A stretch of 64,000 nt of DNA from FEB-35 sp050263095 (GCA_050263095.1 JBLNEW010000012.1:13963-77962), one strand, 5' to 3'; positions 33,774 through 44,881 are shown, counted from the first letter of the stretch. The notes: a model not told the origin generated them from the sequence alone. A program made the numbers and translations.

Positions 33774-35786
33774 GTGCAGCGCCCTACGCGAACCCGCTCC
33801 ATGCCTGTCTTCGCCACCGGCGCGCTCCTCACGCTGCTCATGGGCGCCCTGTGCCTGTGGCCTCCGCCCCTGGCCGTATTCCTGGACGGGAAGATCTACG
33901 ACTCGTTCATGCGCTCCACACGCCGTCCCGCGAACACGGGATCCGTGACGATCGTGGACCTGGACGAGGCCAGCCTCGAAAAGATAGGACAGTGGCCGTG
34001 GCCGCGCTATCGCGTTGCCCGTCTCCTCTTGAAGATCCGTGAAGCGGGAGCCGCGGCGGTCGGGCTCGACATGGTCTTCGCCGAGCCGGACCGGACGTCC
34101 CTCAACTCCCTTTCAGGCGAGATCCGCCGCGACCTCGGCGCCGGGATGGCCCTTGCGGGGATACCGCCCGACGCGCTGGACACGGACCGCGCCCTTGCCC
34201 AGGCACTCTCCGGCGTTCCCGCCGTTCTCGGGTACCAGTTCGACTTCGGCTCCCCCCGCGGGCGGTCTTGCGTCCTGCACCCGCTTCGGGCCGCGATCCG
34301 CTCGGACGGAGGCGAGGACGAATCCATGGGACTGTTCGACGCTCCGGGAGTAGTCTGCAACCTGCCCGTTCTTTCCCGCGCGGCGGGCTCGTCGGGCTTT
34401 TTCAACGTAACGCCCGACTCCGACGGCATGTTGCGCCGCGTTCCGCTCGTTATCCGCCACAAGGGCGCGCTCTACCCGAGCCTTGCCCTGGCGGTCTACC
34501 TGCGCGCCCGCGGCGGCGACGCCGTGCTGGAGGCGGGTCCTGAGGGGATCGAGGCTCTGCGGATTTCCGGAAGGAGCATCCCCCTGGACAGGCGGGGGAA
34601 CCTGGTGGTGAACTACCGCGGCCGGCGAAAGGTATTCACCCACGTCTCCGCGGCTTCCGTCCTGGACGGGACCGCGGATCCCGCAGCGCTCTCGGGCAAG
34701 ATCGCGATCCTGGGAACGACGGCCGCGGGGCTCCACGAGATCAGGACCACCCCGCTTGAGGCCGCCCAGCCGGGCGCCGAGATACACGCCACGGTCATCG
34801 ACAACCTTCTGGCGGAGGACCCGATCGCGCAGCCCCGGTGGGCGCGGGGACTCCAGATCTTTCTCGTCGTAGTCCCCGGCTTCCTGATGACGGCCCTCCT
34901 GGCGCGGGCGCGCGCCTTATGGGGACTGGTCGCCGTCGTTCCCGCCACCGGCGGAGTCTGGCTCGGCGCATGGTGGCTCCTCGCCGGCCACCGTGTCTTC
35001 CTGTCGCCGCTCATGCCGGCGGCTACTCTCGCGCTCGTTTTCTCCCTTCTCACTTCGCTGCGCTACCATCAGGCCGACCGGGAAATGAGGGAGCGGACCC
35101 GGAAGCTTGCCCTCACCCAGGACGCGGTCATCCAGAGCCTCGCCGCGCTGGCGGAGACCCGCCACCACGAGACCGGCGGCCACATCCAGCGGACCCGGCG
35201 CTACATGCGGATACTCGCGATGCGCCTGCGGAACCACCCCCGCTTCAGCGGATATATGGACGACGCGGCGGTGGACCTGCTTTTCCGCCTCGCCCCCCTG
35301 CACGATATCGGGAAGGTGGGAGTTCGCGACCACATCCTTCTCAAGCCCTCGCCTCTGACCCCGGAGGAGTTCGAGGAGATGAAGAAACACACCGTTTACG
35401 GGTCCGAGACCATAAGGCAGGCGCAGAACTTTTTAGGCGAGGATTCGTTCCTCCAGGTGGCCGACGAGATCGCGCTGAGCCATCACGAGAGGTGGGACGG
35501 GACCGGCTACCCCCGCGGCCTGCGGGAGGACGAGATCCCCATCCCGGGGCGGCTCATGTCGGTGGCGGACGCCTACGACGCCATCATAAGCGCCCGCGGA
35601 TACAAGCCGGCCATGCCGCACGAGGAGGCGGTGCGCATACTTCGCGACGAGAGCGGAACGCACTTCGACCCGGACGTCGTCGATGCCTTCCTCGATACGC
35701 AGGAAGAATTCCGGCAGGTCGCCGACCGCTTCGGAGGCGAGGTGGTGGAGCCGGAGCCGCCCGCCGGCTTCAGGGGACGCTACTGA
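33774..35786 (+). CDS. CHASE2 sensor with HD-GYP phosphodiesterase
   Basis: A 670-residue protein. An N-terminal helix is followed by an extracytoplasmic CHASE2 domain ('VTIVDLDEASLEKIGQWPWP'), then three helices (about 360-435) and a cytoplasmic HD-GYP domain with 'LAPLHDIGKVGVRDHILLKP', 'HTVYGSETI' and 'SHHERWDGTGYPRGL'. All HD and GYP residues are intact, so cyclic di-GMP hydrolysis is expected, in contrast to the HD-GYP-like protein at 6519. The start is GTG, 1 nt after the OmpA gene stop. It overlaps the convergent Ntn-like gene by 7 nt. Confidence 0.93.
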   Translation: MQRPTRTRSMPVFATGALLTLLMGALCLWPPPLAVFLDGKIYDSFMRSTRRPANTGSVTIVDLDEASLEKIGQWPWPRYRVARLLLKIREAGAAAVGLDMVFAEPDRTSLNSLSGEIRRDLGAGMALAGIPPDALDTDRALAQALSGVPAVLGYQFDFGSPRGRSCVLHPLRAAIRSDGGEDESMGLFDAPGVVCNLPVLSRAAGSSGFFNVTPDSDGMLRRVPLVIRHKGALYPSLALAVYLRARGGDAVLEAGPEGIEALRISGRSIPLDRRGNLVVNYRGRRKVFTHVSAASVLDGTADPAALSGKIAILGTTAAGLHEIRTTPLEAAQPGAEIHATVIDNLLAEDPIAQPRWARGLQIFLVVVPGFLMTALLARARALWGLVAVVPATGGVWLGAWWLLAGHRVFLSPLMPAATLALVFSLLTSLRYHQADREMRERTRKLALTQDAVIQSLAALAETRHHETGGHIQRTRRYMRILAMRLRNHPRFSGYMDDAAVDLLFRLAPLHDIGKVGVRDHILLKPSPLTPEEFEEMKKHTVYGSETIRQAQNFLGEDSFLQVADEIALSHHERWDGTGYPRGLREDEIPIPGRLMSVADAYDAIISARGYKPAMPHEEAVRILRDESGTHFDPDVVDAFLDTQEEFRQVADRFGGEVVEPEPPAGFRGRY

Positions 35787-36568
35787 CCGGCAGTCCCCTG
35801 GCGGCCCGGGCTGCCCGTGCATCCGGCCTTGCGCGCAGGCCACGACTCTCCATGCCTGTCGATTACCAGCACGTCGACGGGCGGGCCTACGCGTTTCGAA
35901 CCCCCGTCGATCACGAGCTGCACAAGGAAGGGAGCTCCGGTTGCGGCCGGCAGGAGGCCGCCCTTTCCGTGCTCGGAGATATGGCGATCGATAGGCCCCC
36001 GCTCGCCCAGGAAGAAATGCATCGTGCCGTTCGGGCAATCCCCCGGGCATACTGACCGCGATGAATCCATATTGACGTTGCCGGACGGATCCTCCGACCC
36101 GCGGAATCCGATTGCCGCCGCGACGGGCCGACCGTCTTCGTACGACGCCAACAGGACCGATGTGATGAAGCCGTCTTCCGCCTTCATCGTTTTGGCGTAA
36201 AGGGAAGGGTCCCTGCGCTTCATCCGCCCGAGATATGAACCGAGCATGCCGGCAATCCGCTCCGATATTTCGTTTACGGCATCCGACATTGTTCTCCGGC
36301 GCCCGAGAATCTCGGAGACCGTCCCCTCCGCATCGAACTCCCACGGCAGGTCTTTCGCAAGCCCCGCGATCGCGAAGCCGGCGCCGTTGACCGTGAATAT
36401 CTTGCAGACGAGCTGCGTCGATTCGATCCGGTTCCCGCGCGAAGTGCCGAGGCTGTCGGCGGCTATGACCGCCTCAGCCGGGGTCCTGACCCCCACGATC
36501 GTCGACGCGTGCGTCGCGGTCGCCTGGGCCGCAAGGCACAACAGGGCAAACATGACGGCTGCCGGCAT
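35780..36568 (-). CDS. Exported proteasome-like Ntn hydrolase
   Basis: A 262-residue protein with a short hydrophobic leader ending in ATATHA. Directly after it comes 'STIVGVRTPAEAVIAADS', which matches the N-terminus of mature proteasome beta/HslV-type subunits (TTIV...ADS). Counting the Ser after THA as residue 1, Asp falls at 17, the position of the conserved proteasome Asp, and a Lys (CKIF) at 35, near the usual Lys33. 'NGAGFAIAGLAKD' fits the next strand. Signal peptidase cleavage could thus expose the nucleophile. The leader lacks N-terminal positive charge. ATG with AAAGGAG eight nt upstream. It follows adenine deaminase by 12 nt. The fold call is strong in pattern but not tested. Confidence 0.7.
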   Translation of the reverse strand: MPAAVMFALLCLAAQATATHASTIVGVRTPAEAVIAADSLGTSRGNRIESTQLVCKIFTVNGAGFAIAGLAKDLPWEFDAEGTVSEILGRRRTMSDAVNEISERIAGMLGSYLGRMKRRDPSLYAKTMKAEDGFITSVLLASYEDGRPVAAAIGFRGSEDPSGNVNMDSSRSVCPGDCPNGTMHFFLGERGPIDRHISEHGKGGLLPAATGAPFLVQLVIDGGSKRVGPPVDVLVIDRHGESWPARKAGCTGSPGRQGTAGQ

Positions 36569-36580
36569 GCGTCGTCTCCT

Positions 36581-38242
36581 TTACCCGGAATAATGCGCGG
36601 TCCGGTTCGATGGTTTCGCAACGACAGCTTCGACGAACCTGCCTTCGTCGACGTCGAACATCCCCAGGTCGCCGATTTTAAGCCGCGGGATCACCAAAAG
36701 GCTCAAGAAAGACATCGCCATGAACGGCCAGTCCGGAAGGCAGCCCATATCGCGGGCGCGCCGCTGCAGGAGCTCGAGCCGGGCGCCCACGTCGCGGGGA
36801 GGGTCCGTGCTCATCAGCCCCGCAATCCCCAGCGGGAGCGAGACCGTGGACCTTCCCGCGGAAAGGCAGAAACCCCCCGATTCGCGAATTATCGTATTGA
36901 CCGCGCATGCCATGTCCGCCGGGTCCGCGCCGACGACCACGATGTTGTGGGCGTCGTGGGCCACGCTCGATGCGATCGCTCCGGATTTAAGACCGAAACC
37001 CTTCACAAAGCCGCAGCTGACCGGGGCGTCGCGATAACGGTTAACCACGGAGATCGAAAGTATGTCCCTCCCGGGGTCCGGCGCCACGCGGCCCGTCTCG
37101 ACGCGCATCGCGGCGGTTTCCCACTCCGTCACTATCTCGTCGCGGACGGCTACGATCACGCGGACCTCGGCCGTTTTGCCGGACGCCGCAACGGTGAAGT
37201 CGGTATCCCGCCTCGGGGCGACGGAAATCGTTCCCGCCAGCTTCACCGGGCTCGCCTCGAACACGGGCGCCCCCCCGGCGGCCGCGAGCGTTCCGCCTAT
37301 GTACACCTCATCGACCTTGAAGGAGGACATGTCCCTCACCCTTGCGATGTCGGCCGCGCGGCCGGGTGCGATGGCCCCCGACGGCAGCCGGTAATGCAGC
37401 GCCGGACGGATGGTGACGGCCCTGACGGCGTGGATGGGATCGATCCCGGACGCCACCGCCTGGGCAAGCGTACCGTCCAGGTGTCCATGCAGCAGGTCGG
37501 GAGCAAGCTTGTCGTCCGACACGAGGAAAAAATCGTTCTCTTTCGCGAAAGGGACAAGCGCCGGCAGGTTTTTGGCGACCGAACCCTGCCGCACCATGAT
37601 CCGCATCCCCAGGGAATGCTTCTCAAGCGCCTCCTTCGCGCTTGTGCACTCGTGGTCGGTCGAAATTCCAAGATTTATGTATTTCATTAGATTATCGCCT
37701 GCAAGCAGTGGACAATGGCCATCAATCGGCTTTCCGGCACTGCGCGCCGCCTGGATCTTCGCCATGACTGCGGGATCGCGCGAGACCGCTCCGCGATAGT
37801 TCATGACCTCCCCCAGGGCCACCACATCCCCCTCCCGCAGGAGGCTCTCGACCTCCCCTGCCCCCAGTTCCGCGCCCGCGGTTTCGTACGGAGTGGCCGG
37901 GACGCAGGAAGGGGCGGTGAAATAGACCCGCAAGGGCGATCCCGCGGCGTCCCGCCGCATGTAGGAAATTCCCGGCAGGCCCAGGACGTTGGCGATTTCA
38001 TGCGGGTCCGTGACTACGGCCGTGGTCCCGTGGGGGACGACAGCCTCGGCGAACCGGGAAGGACAAAGCAGGGACGAGTCCACGTGTATGTGGGAATCGA
38101 TGAAGCCCGGCAGAAGGAATCCCGAAAACGTCCCGGAAATGCGCTCAACGGCGATGATTACCCCGTCCCTGTGGACGACCCTCCCCGGGAATACTTCTCC
38201 CGAGATCACATCGACGATATTTCCTTCGATGCAACGGTTCAT
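36581..38242 (-). CDS. ade: Adenine deaminase
   Basis: A 553-residue amidohydrolase. 'LLPGFIDSHIHVDSSLLCPS' gives the HxH metal motif, 'PHGTTAVVTDPHEIANVLG' and 'GEVMNYRGAV' are Ade-specific, then 'PIDGHCPLL', 'STDHECT', 'SDDKLAPDLLHGHLD' with the metal Asp, and 'NIVVVGADPADMACAVN' in the C-terminal domain. It converts adenine to hypoxanthine, and a hypoxanthine phosphoribosyltransferase is divergently encoded next to it, completing a salvage route to IMP. Length fits the family. Confidence 0.95.
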   Translation of the reverse strand: MNRCIEGNIVDVISGEVFPGRVVHRDGVIIAVERISGTFSGFLLPGFIDSHIHVDSSLLCPSRFAEAVVPHGTTAVVTDPHEIANVLGLPGISYMRRDAAGSPLRVYFTAPSCVPATPYETAGAELGAGEVESLLREGDVVALGEVMNYRGAVSRDPAVMAKIQAARSAGKPIDGHCPLLAGDNLMKYINLGISTDHECTSAKEALEKHSLGMRIMVRQGSVAKNLPALVPFAKENDFFLVSDDKLAPDLLHGHLDGTLAQAVASGIDPIHAVRAVTIRPALHYRLPSGAIAPGRAADIARVRDMSSFKVDEVYIGGTLAAAGGAPVFEASPVKLAGTISVAPRRDTDFTVAASGKTAEVRVIVAVRDEIVTEWETAAMRVETGRVAPDPGRDILSISVVNRYRDAPVSCGFVKGFGLKSGAIASSVAHDAHNIVVVGADPADMACAVNTIIRESGGFCLSAGRSTVSLPLGIAGLMSTDPPRDVGARLELLQRRARDMGCLPDWPFMAMSFLSLLVIPRLKIGDLGMFDVDEGRFVEAVVAKPSNRTAHYSG

Positions 38243-38361
38243 CTCCGGCGCGCTCCGCCGTCGAACATGTTCGCCCTTTTTCCGGGCAGGGTTACGGCAA
38301 AAAGCCTTTAATGCTATCGTAGCACTGCCCGATCAATCCGAAATAAGGCAAGAGGCGTTAT

Positions 38362-38892
38362 TTGAGCCCGGAAAAGCCTGCCCTGCTCATCACCGAAGAG
38401 GCGATAAGGCGGCGCGTGGCGGAAATGGCGCGGACCATCTCCTCGGATTACGCCGAAGTGGACGACCTGCTCCTGGTGGGCATCCTCCGCGGCTGCTTCA
38501 TCTTCCTTGCCGATCTTTCCCGCCGGCTTTCGATTCCGCGGTCCATCGACTTCATGGCGGTCTCTTCGTACGGACGGTCAACGACGTCGACCGGCGCCGT
38601 GCGCCTGATCATGGACCTGCGGACCGAGATCGCGGGAAAACACGTCCTTATCGTCGACGATATCGTCGACACCGGCTACACGCTCCAATACCTCATGGAG
38701 GCGTTGAAGCCGCGCATGCCGGCGTCCCTGAAGACGTGCGTTTTCTTAAGGAAGCGGGAGAGTTTCAGGATGGATTGGGAAATCGACTACGTCGGATTCG
38801 ACATCCCCGATCTATGGGTCGTGGGGTACGGACTCGATTATGCGGACCGGCATCGCACCCTTCCTTACATAGGATCCGTGAAGGCCGGCTGA
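38362..38892 (+). CDS. hpt: Hypoxanthine phosphoribosyltransferase
   Basis: A 176-residue type I PRTase. 'LLLVGILRGCFIFLADLSRR' is the N-terminal loop, 'FMAVSSYG' the flexible loop start, 'HVLIVDDIVDTGYTLQYL' the PRPP-binding signature with two acidic residues, and 'IPDLWVVGYGLDYADRHRTL' the purine-specific hood. It makes IMP from hypoxanthine and PRPP. Start TTG with GAGG seven nt upstream. Divergent from ade with a 119-nt gap. Confidence 0.94.
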   Translation: MSPEKPALLITEEAIRRRVAEMARTISSDYAEVDDLLLVGILRGCFIFLADLSRRLSIPRSIDFMAVSSYGRSTTSTGAVRLIMDLRTEIAGKHVLIVDDIVDTGYTLQYLMEALKPRMPASLKTCVFLRKRESFRMDWEIDYVGFDIPDLWVVGYGLDYADRHRTLPYIGSVKAG

Positions 38893-38920
38893 ACGGGACA
38901 CCGTCCGTTCGCGGCTCATT

Positions 38921-41038
38921 TCAGCCGTCCAGGGTCTCCCGGACCTTCCTTCCCAGGTCTTCCGGCGAAAACGGCTTCTGGAGGAACGAGGTGCAGCTTT
39001 CCACTATCCCGTGATAGGCAAGGGAGTTGTCGGAATATCCGGATATGTACATCGTTTTCATCTCCGGCCGAACCAGGGAAATTCTCCTGGACAGTTCGAC
39101 GCCGCTCATCTCCGGCATCACGATGTCCGTCACGAGCAGGTGGATCCTGTCTCCGTAGCGTTCGCAGACCCCAAGGGCCTCCACCCCGTTGCAGGAATCC
39201 AGGACCCTGTATCCGCTCCTTTCCAGGACTTCTCTAAGCAGCTTTCGGACCGTATCGTCGTCTTCCACCAGCAAGACCGTCTCCGATCCGCGAAAACGCC
39301 CGGAAGGGGCGGCATGGGCGATCGACTCGGGCCTCTCCTCCACCCGGGGGAGATAGATCTTGAAATTCGTGCCCCGCCCGGGCTCGCTGTAAACCCAGAT
39401 GTATCCCCCGCTGTTCTTCACGATCCCGTACACCACCGAGAGGCCCAATCCCGTCCCCTTCTCGCCTTCCTTCGTGGTGAAGAACGGATCGAATATCTGC
39501 CGCTTCGTCTCCCCGTCCATCCCGGACCCGTTGTCGCTCACCACGAGCATCGCGTAGCTGCCCGGGCGCACGGGGATGTTCTCGAATATCCTTACGTCGT
39601 CCAGCTGCACGTTCGAGGTCTCGATCGACAGCTTGCCGCCGCGCGGCATCGCGTCGCGTGCGTTCACCGCCAGGTTTATGATCACCTGCTCGATCTGGCC
39701 GGGGTCCGACTTCACCGGCCACAATCCGGGATCCAGGACGGTGCGTATCTCGATGTCCTCGCCGATAAGCCTTCGCAGCATCGATTCAAGGCCGAGCACC
39801 AGCCCGTTCAGGTCCAATACCTTTGCCTGGGCCGCCTGCTGGCGGCTGAAGGTCAGCAATTGCCTGGTGAGCGTGCCGGCGCGCTCTCCCGCCTTCCGTA
39901 TTTCCTCGACGTTTCCGCGCCGCGGATCGTCCTCATCCAACTGGGTCAGGAGAAGGTCGCTGTAACCGTCGATGGCCGTGAGGATGTTGTTGAAGTCGTG
40001 CGAAACGCCGGCCGCCAGCCGTCCCACCGCCTCCATTTTAGCCGCCTGGAAAATCTGTTTCTTGAGCTTGCGCCGCTCCTCCTCCGCCATCCTGCGTTCC
40101 GTGATGTTTTCGATAACGGACATGACCCCTTGCATGTCGCCGCTTTCCTGGCGCAGGGGCGCGGCGGAAAACCTGATGTCCACCTGGGTTCCATCCTTGC
40201 TCCGGCGCCTGGCCTCCACCCCTGTCAGCGTCTCGCCGTCCAGCACCCTCGCGCGCAGCGCCCGGCTCTCCTCTTCGTCGCACTCATGGACCGTCGGGTC
40301 CGGGCGGCCGGCCACTTCGCTCTCTTTCCACCCGAATATCTTCTCCGCCGCCCGGTTCCACATCCTCACGTTTCCATCGGTATCGTGGACCACGATGACC
40401 AGGGGCGATGCATGAACGAGCGTATGGAGCGCCCGGTAGACGTCTCTGCGCCTGAACTCCGGAACGGGCGAATCGGAATCCCTTCCGGCGGCCGCGGTGC
40501 GGGTAGTCCGCAGCATGTAGCGCGCGCGATGGCCCAGGATCAGGCAGTTGAACGGCTTCGTCACGAAATCCGTGGCGCCGACCTCGTATGCGCGATTGAT
40601 CGATTCGACGTCGTCCAAGACCGTCATCATCATTATCGGGACGTGGCTGCCTCCCGGCATCCTGCGAAGGGCGGCGCAGACTTCGAAGCCGTCGATATCA
40701 TCCATCAGCACGTCGAGCAATACTATGTCCGGCATGAAGCGGCCGAATGCCGCGAGCGCTGCGGTTCCGCTCTCCGCTTCCTCTACGGCAAATCCGGCTC
40801 CGGAGAGGGATGCGGAGGCAAGAAGGCGGGTCGTCTTCTCGTCGTCCACGATCAGCGCCAGCGGGCGGTCGCTTTCCGCCCGTTTCCTGTACCCGGCGCC
40901 CTTGCTGAAGGCGTCTATCGAGAAACTCACGACCTTTCCGAATGAATCTCGTTCAAACAGCGGGAATTGTTCTAAAGACGCCGCATTGCGCGTTAATATT
41001 GTTGATTCCCCACCGACATCTTTGGAATATGCGCTCAT
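38921..41038 (-). CDS. Hybrid kinase: REC-PAS-HisKA-ATPase-REC
   Basis: A 705-residue cytoplasmic protein without membrane helices. An N-terminal receiver ('LALIVDDEKTTRLLASASLS', Asp in 'DIVLLDVLMDD', 'DFVTKPFN'), a PAS domain ('LVHASPLVIVVHDTDGNVRM'), HisKA with His in 'GVSHDFNNILTA', an ATPase domain ('NLAVNARDAMPRGG', 'GTGLGLSVVYGI') and a C-terminal receiver ('VLLVEDDDTVRKLLREVL', 'TDIVMPEMSGVEL', 'LQKPFS'). Being soluble with a receiver input, it probably integrates an upstream phosphorelay. ATG at 41038 with GAGGG upstream; TTG at 41053 is an alternative. No adjacent partner. Confidence 0.91.
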   Translation of the reverse strand: MSAYSKDVGGESTILTRNAASLEQFPLFERDSFGKVVSFSIDAFSKGAGYRKRAESDRPLALIVDDEKTTRLLASASLSGAGFAVEEAESGTAALAAFGRFMPDIVLLDVLMDDIDGFEVCAALRRMPGGSHVPIMMMTVLDDVESINRAYEVGATDFVTKPFNCLILGHRARYMLRTTRTAAAGRDSDSPVPEFRRRDVYRALHTLVHASPLVIVVHDTDGNVRMWNRAAEKIFGWKESEVAGRPDPTVHECDEEESRALRARVLDGETLTGVEARRRSKDGTQVDIRFSAAPLRQESGDMQGVMSVIENITERRMAEEERRKLKKQIFQAAKMEAVGRLAAGVSHDFNNILTAIDGYSDLLLTQLDEDDPRRGNVEEIRKAGERAGTLTRQLLTFSRQQAAQAKVLDLNGLVLGLESMLRRLIGEDIEIRTVLDPGLWPVKSDPGQIEQVIINLAVNARDAMPRGGKLSIETSNVQLDDVRIFENIPVRPGSYAMLVVSDNGSGMDGETKRQIFDPFFTTKEGEKGTGLGLSVVYGIVKNSGGYIWVYSEPGRGTNFKIYLPRVEERPESIAHAAPSGRFRGSETVLLVEDDDTVRKLLREVLERSGYRVLDSCNGVEALGVCERYGDRIHLLVTDIVMPEMSGVELSRRISLVRPEMKTMYISGYSDNSLAYHGIVESCTSFLQKPFSPEDLGRKVRETLDG

Positions 41039-41156
41039 CGCATCCGCCCTCAATGTTACATTACGGAAATATTTAGCATAACTTCAATACAATTTTGAAA
41101 TTACGATAAAAAAAATGACGGAACGGGTGGCAGGAACGACTGATGCGCCTGATCGG

Positions 41157-41474
41157 CTAGTCCAAGTCGATGTCGCGAACCGGCTTGGACGGCAACGGCT
41201 CGTCCTTGGCTTTTTCCAGGAAGTCCTTGAACCTTCTGTCCATCTCGGTGCCGCGCCCCTTCTCCGCCTCGACGATCTGCTGATATCTCTTATGTATGCG
41301 GGACGACTCTTCCTGAAGCAGCTTCCCGGCGTGCTTCAGGTCGGCCTCCTTGCGCGGGTTGACGGGATCGCGGCTTTCCAGGACGGCGCTGCTCGAGGCG
41401 TCCACGACGAGATGCGTCCCGCATCTGGGGCAGTCGACCTCCACTACGGGCTTGCTGCCGGTCTTATCGGACAT
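41157..41474 (-). CDS. Small zinc-ribbon-like protein with coiled coil
   Basis: A 105-residue protein. 'VVEVDCPRCGTHLVVDASS' is one half of a zinc ribbon; I see no second CxxC, so metal binding would need a dimer. From about residue 40 to 95 it is charged and helical ('LLQEESSRIHKRYQQIVEAE'), a likely coiled coil. ATG with GGGGAG upstream. It is divergent from pckA. Function unknown. Confidence 0.7.
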   Translation of the reverse strand: MSDKTGSKPVVEVDCPRCGTHLVVDASSSAVLESRDPVNPRKEADLKHAGKLLQEESSRIHKRYQQIVEAEKGRGTEMDRRFKDFLEKAKDEPLPSKPVRDIDLD

Positions 41475-41554
41475 GGTCGCGACTCCCCTGCGGCGCGTTA
41501 TTTTATATATTATTATACGGATAAAATATCATACGGAGAAAAGAGGCGAGGAGA
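41475..41554. promoter_or_regulatory. AT-rich divergent promoter region of pckA
   Basis: The gap between divergent genes contains a 30-bp AT-rich patch with the inverted repeat TATTTTAT (41499-41506) and ATAAAATA (41521-41528) around a minus-strand TATAAT (41517-41512) that would serve the zinc-ribbon gene. It probably carries promoters in both directions. Confidence 0.4.
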
Positions 41555-43174
<1,620 letters not shown>

Positions 43175-43259
43175 CGCGGTTCGGATTCAACCGGGATCCT
43201 TTCCTTTTCCCCGTGAATCTAAATTTCGTGAATCCAGGAGGAAGAGGGGGAGGTTTGCG

Positions 43260-44162
43260 ATGAAATCGCCATTCGTCATCTGCGGAGCGACAGGGAACGT
43301 GGGGAGGAAGATCGCCGACATCTTATTGACCGCCGGGGAGCCGGTTCGCGTCATAGGGAGGGAGCGGGTCCGGCTGGGACCCCTCGCCGCCAAGGGTGCG
43401 GAGCCGTGGCCGGGCGACATCGGGGACGCGTCCTTCCTGGCGAAAGCATTCGCAGGGGCCCGCGCGGTGTTCGCCATGATCCCGCCCAAACACGACGCCG
43501 CGGACCACAGGGGCTATCAGAACCGGATCGCGGAAACGGTGGCGGCGGCGATCGCGAAGGCCCGCGTCCCTCGCGTAGTCGCCTTGAGCAGCATCGGGGC
43601 GCACCTTTCGGAGGGATCGGGTCCGATACTGGGACTTCACCATCTCGAGAACAAGCTGGGCGAGCTCCGCGACGCGGCGGCGGTCCACCTGCGGCCCGGC
43701 TACTTCATGGAGAACCACCTCTGGAGCATCTCCGTGATACGCGAACACGGTGTCGCGGGAAGCCCTGTCCGGCCCGACGTCCCGATTCCCATGGTCGCGA
43801 CGAAGGACATTGCGCACGCCGCGTCCCGCCTGCTGCTGGAAGGGACGTTCACCGGGCACGCCGTCCGTTACCTTCTGGGACCGCGCGACCTGACGTTGTC
43901 GGAGGCCGCCGGCATCCTCGGCAGGGCGATCGGGAAGCCGGACCTCCGGTACGTCCAGTTCCCCGAAGAGGAGGCGCGCAAAGCCATGTCCGCGATGGGA
44001 ATGTCCGCGAGCGCGGTCGATGCCATGCTCGAGATGCAACGCGGCTTCAACGAGGGGAAAATCCGCCCGACCCGGGATCGGGACGTGGGGAGCACAACGC
44101 CTACGACTCTGGAGGAGTTCGCCGAAACCGTTTTCGCCGCGGCGTACCGCAGGGCGGCCTGA
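43260..44162 (+). CDS. NmrA-type NAD(P)-binding protein
   Basis: A 300-residue atypical short-chain dehydrogenase. 'FVICGATGNVGRKIADILL' is the NAD(P)-binding motif, 'VIGRERVRLGPL' the phosphate-binding residues, and 'VALSSIGAHLSEGSGPILG' replaces the usual YxxxK region, as in NmrA/HSCARG proteins that sense redox state or reduce quinones. ATG with GGGGAGG seven nt upstream. The start of HMCES/YedK follows 34 nt later. Confidence 0.87.
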   Translation: MKSPFVICGATGNVGRKIADILLTAGEPVRVIGRERVRLGPLAAKGAEPWPGDIGDASFLAKAFAGARAVFAMIPPKHDAADHRGYQNRIAETVAAAIAKARVPRVVALSSIGAHLSEGSGPILGLHHLENKLGELRDAAAVHLRPGYFMENHLWSISVIREHGVAGSPVRPDVPIPMVATKDIAHAASRLLLEGTFTGHAVRYLLGPRDLTLSEAAGILGRAIGKPDLRYVQFPEEEARKAMSAMGMSASAVDAMLEMQRGFNEGKIRPTRDRDVGSTTPTTLEEFAETVFAAAYRRAA

Positions 44163-44196
44163 ATCGAAGTCGTGATGGCATAGAAGCGAAGCGATC

Positions 44197-44868
44197 ATGT
44201 GCGGGCGATTCACGCTGTTCGAATCCGGCCGGATCCTTTCGAAGATGTTCGACGCCCCCCTTTCGGACGCCCCTGCCTCGAGATACAACATAGCCCCGTC
44301 CCAGACGGTCCTTGTGGTCCGTCGCGCCCAGGGATCGGGACGGCGCGAGTTCGCCCTCGTCCGGTGGGGGCTTGTCCCTTCCTGGGCCGGGGACCCGGCG
44401 ATCGGAAACCGGCTCATCAACGCCCGCTCCGAGACCGCGCACGAAAAACCCGCGTTCCGGGCCGCCTACAGGAGCCGGCGCTGCCTTATCCCGACGAGCG
44501 GTTTCTACGAATGGCGGCGGCTCGAGCGGGCGAAGCAGCCGTACTTCATCCGCATGACTGACGGACGGCCCTTCGCCTTCGCCGGATTGTGGGAGCATTG
44601 GGAAGGGCCGGACGGAAACGCGATCGAATCGTGCGCGATCCTGACGACCGGATCGAACCGGGTCCTCTCGCCCATCCACGACCGGATGCCAGCGATCATC
44701 GGCCCCGGGGACTACGACCGCTGGCTCGATCCCGCGGACCGAAAGCCGGAATCGGCGAGCCCCCTTCTTGCGCCGTACGATCCCGATGAAATGACATCCT
44801 ACCCGGTGAGCGCCCGCGTCAACAGCCCGGCGATCGACGACAAGGCGTGCATAGCCTCTCTCTCGTAG
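44197..44868 (+). CDS. yedK: HMCES/YedK abasic-site DNA-protein crosslinking protein
   Basis: A 223-residue SRAP-family protein. It begins MCGRFTL, and Cys2, after Met removal, forms the thiazolidine link to abasic sites in single-stranded DNA. 'YNIAPSQTVLVV', 'VRWGLVPSWAGDPAIGNRLI', 'NARSETAHEKPAFR', 'RRCLIPTSGFYEW' (catalytic Glu) and 'HDRMPAIIG' (catalytic His) are all present. It lies 32 nt upstream of lexA and is traditionally called SOS-response-associated, but I see no LexA-type palindrome upstream of it. Confidence 0.95.
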   Translation: MCGRFTLFESGRILSKMFDAPLSDAPASRYNIAPSQTVLVVRRAQGSGRREFALVRWGLVPSWAGDPAIGNRLINARSETAHEKPAFRAAYRSRRCLIPTSGFYEWRRLERAKQPYFIRMTDGRPFAFAGLWEHWEGPDGNAIESCAILTTGSNRVLSPIHDRMPAIIGPGDYDRWLDPADRKPESASPLLAPYDPDEMTSYPVSARVNSPAIDDKACIASLS

Positions 44869-44881
44869 CCGACGGTCAGCA

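Noticed and set aside
44197..44868. yedK as a member of the LexA regulon
   Set aside because: I found no palindrome of the lexA type upstream of yedK; the nearest box lies after its stop and serves lexA.
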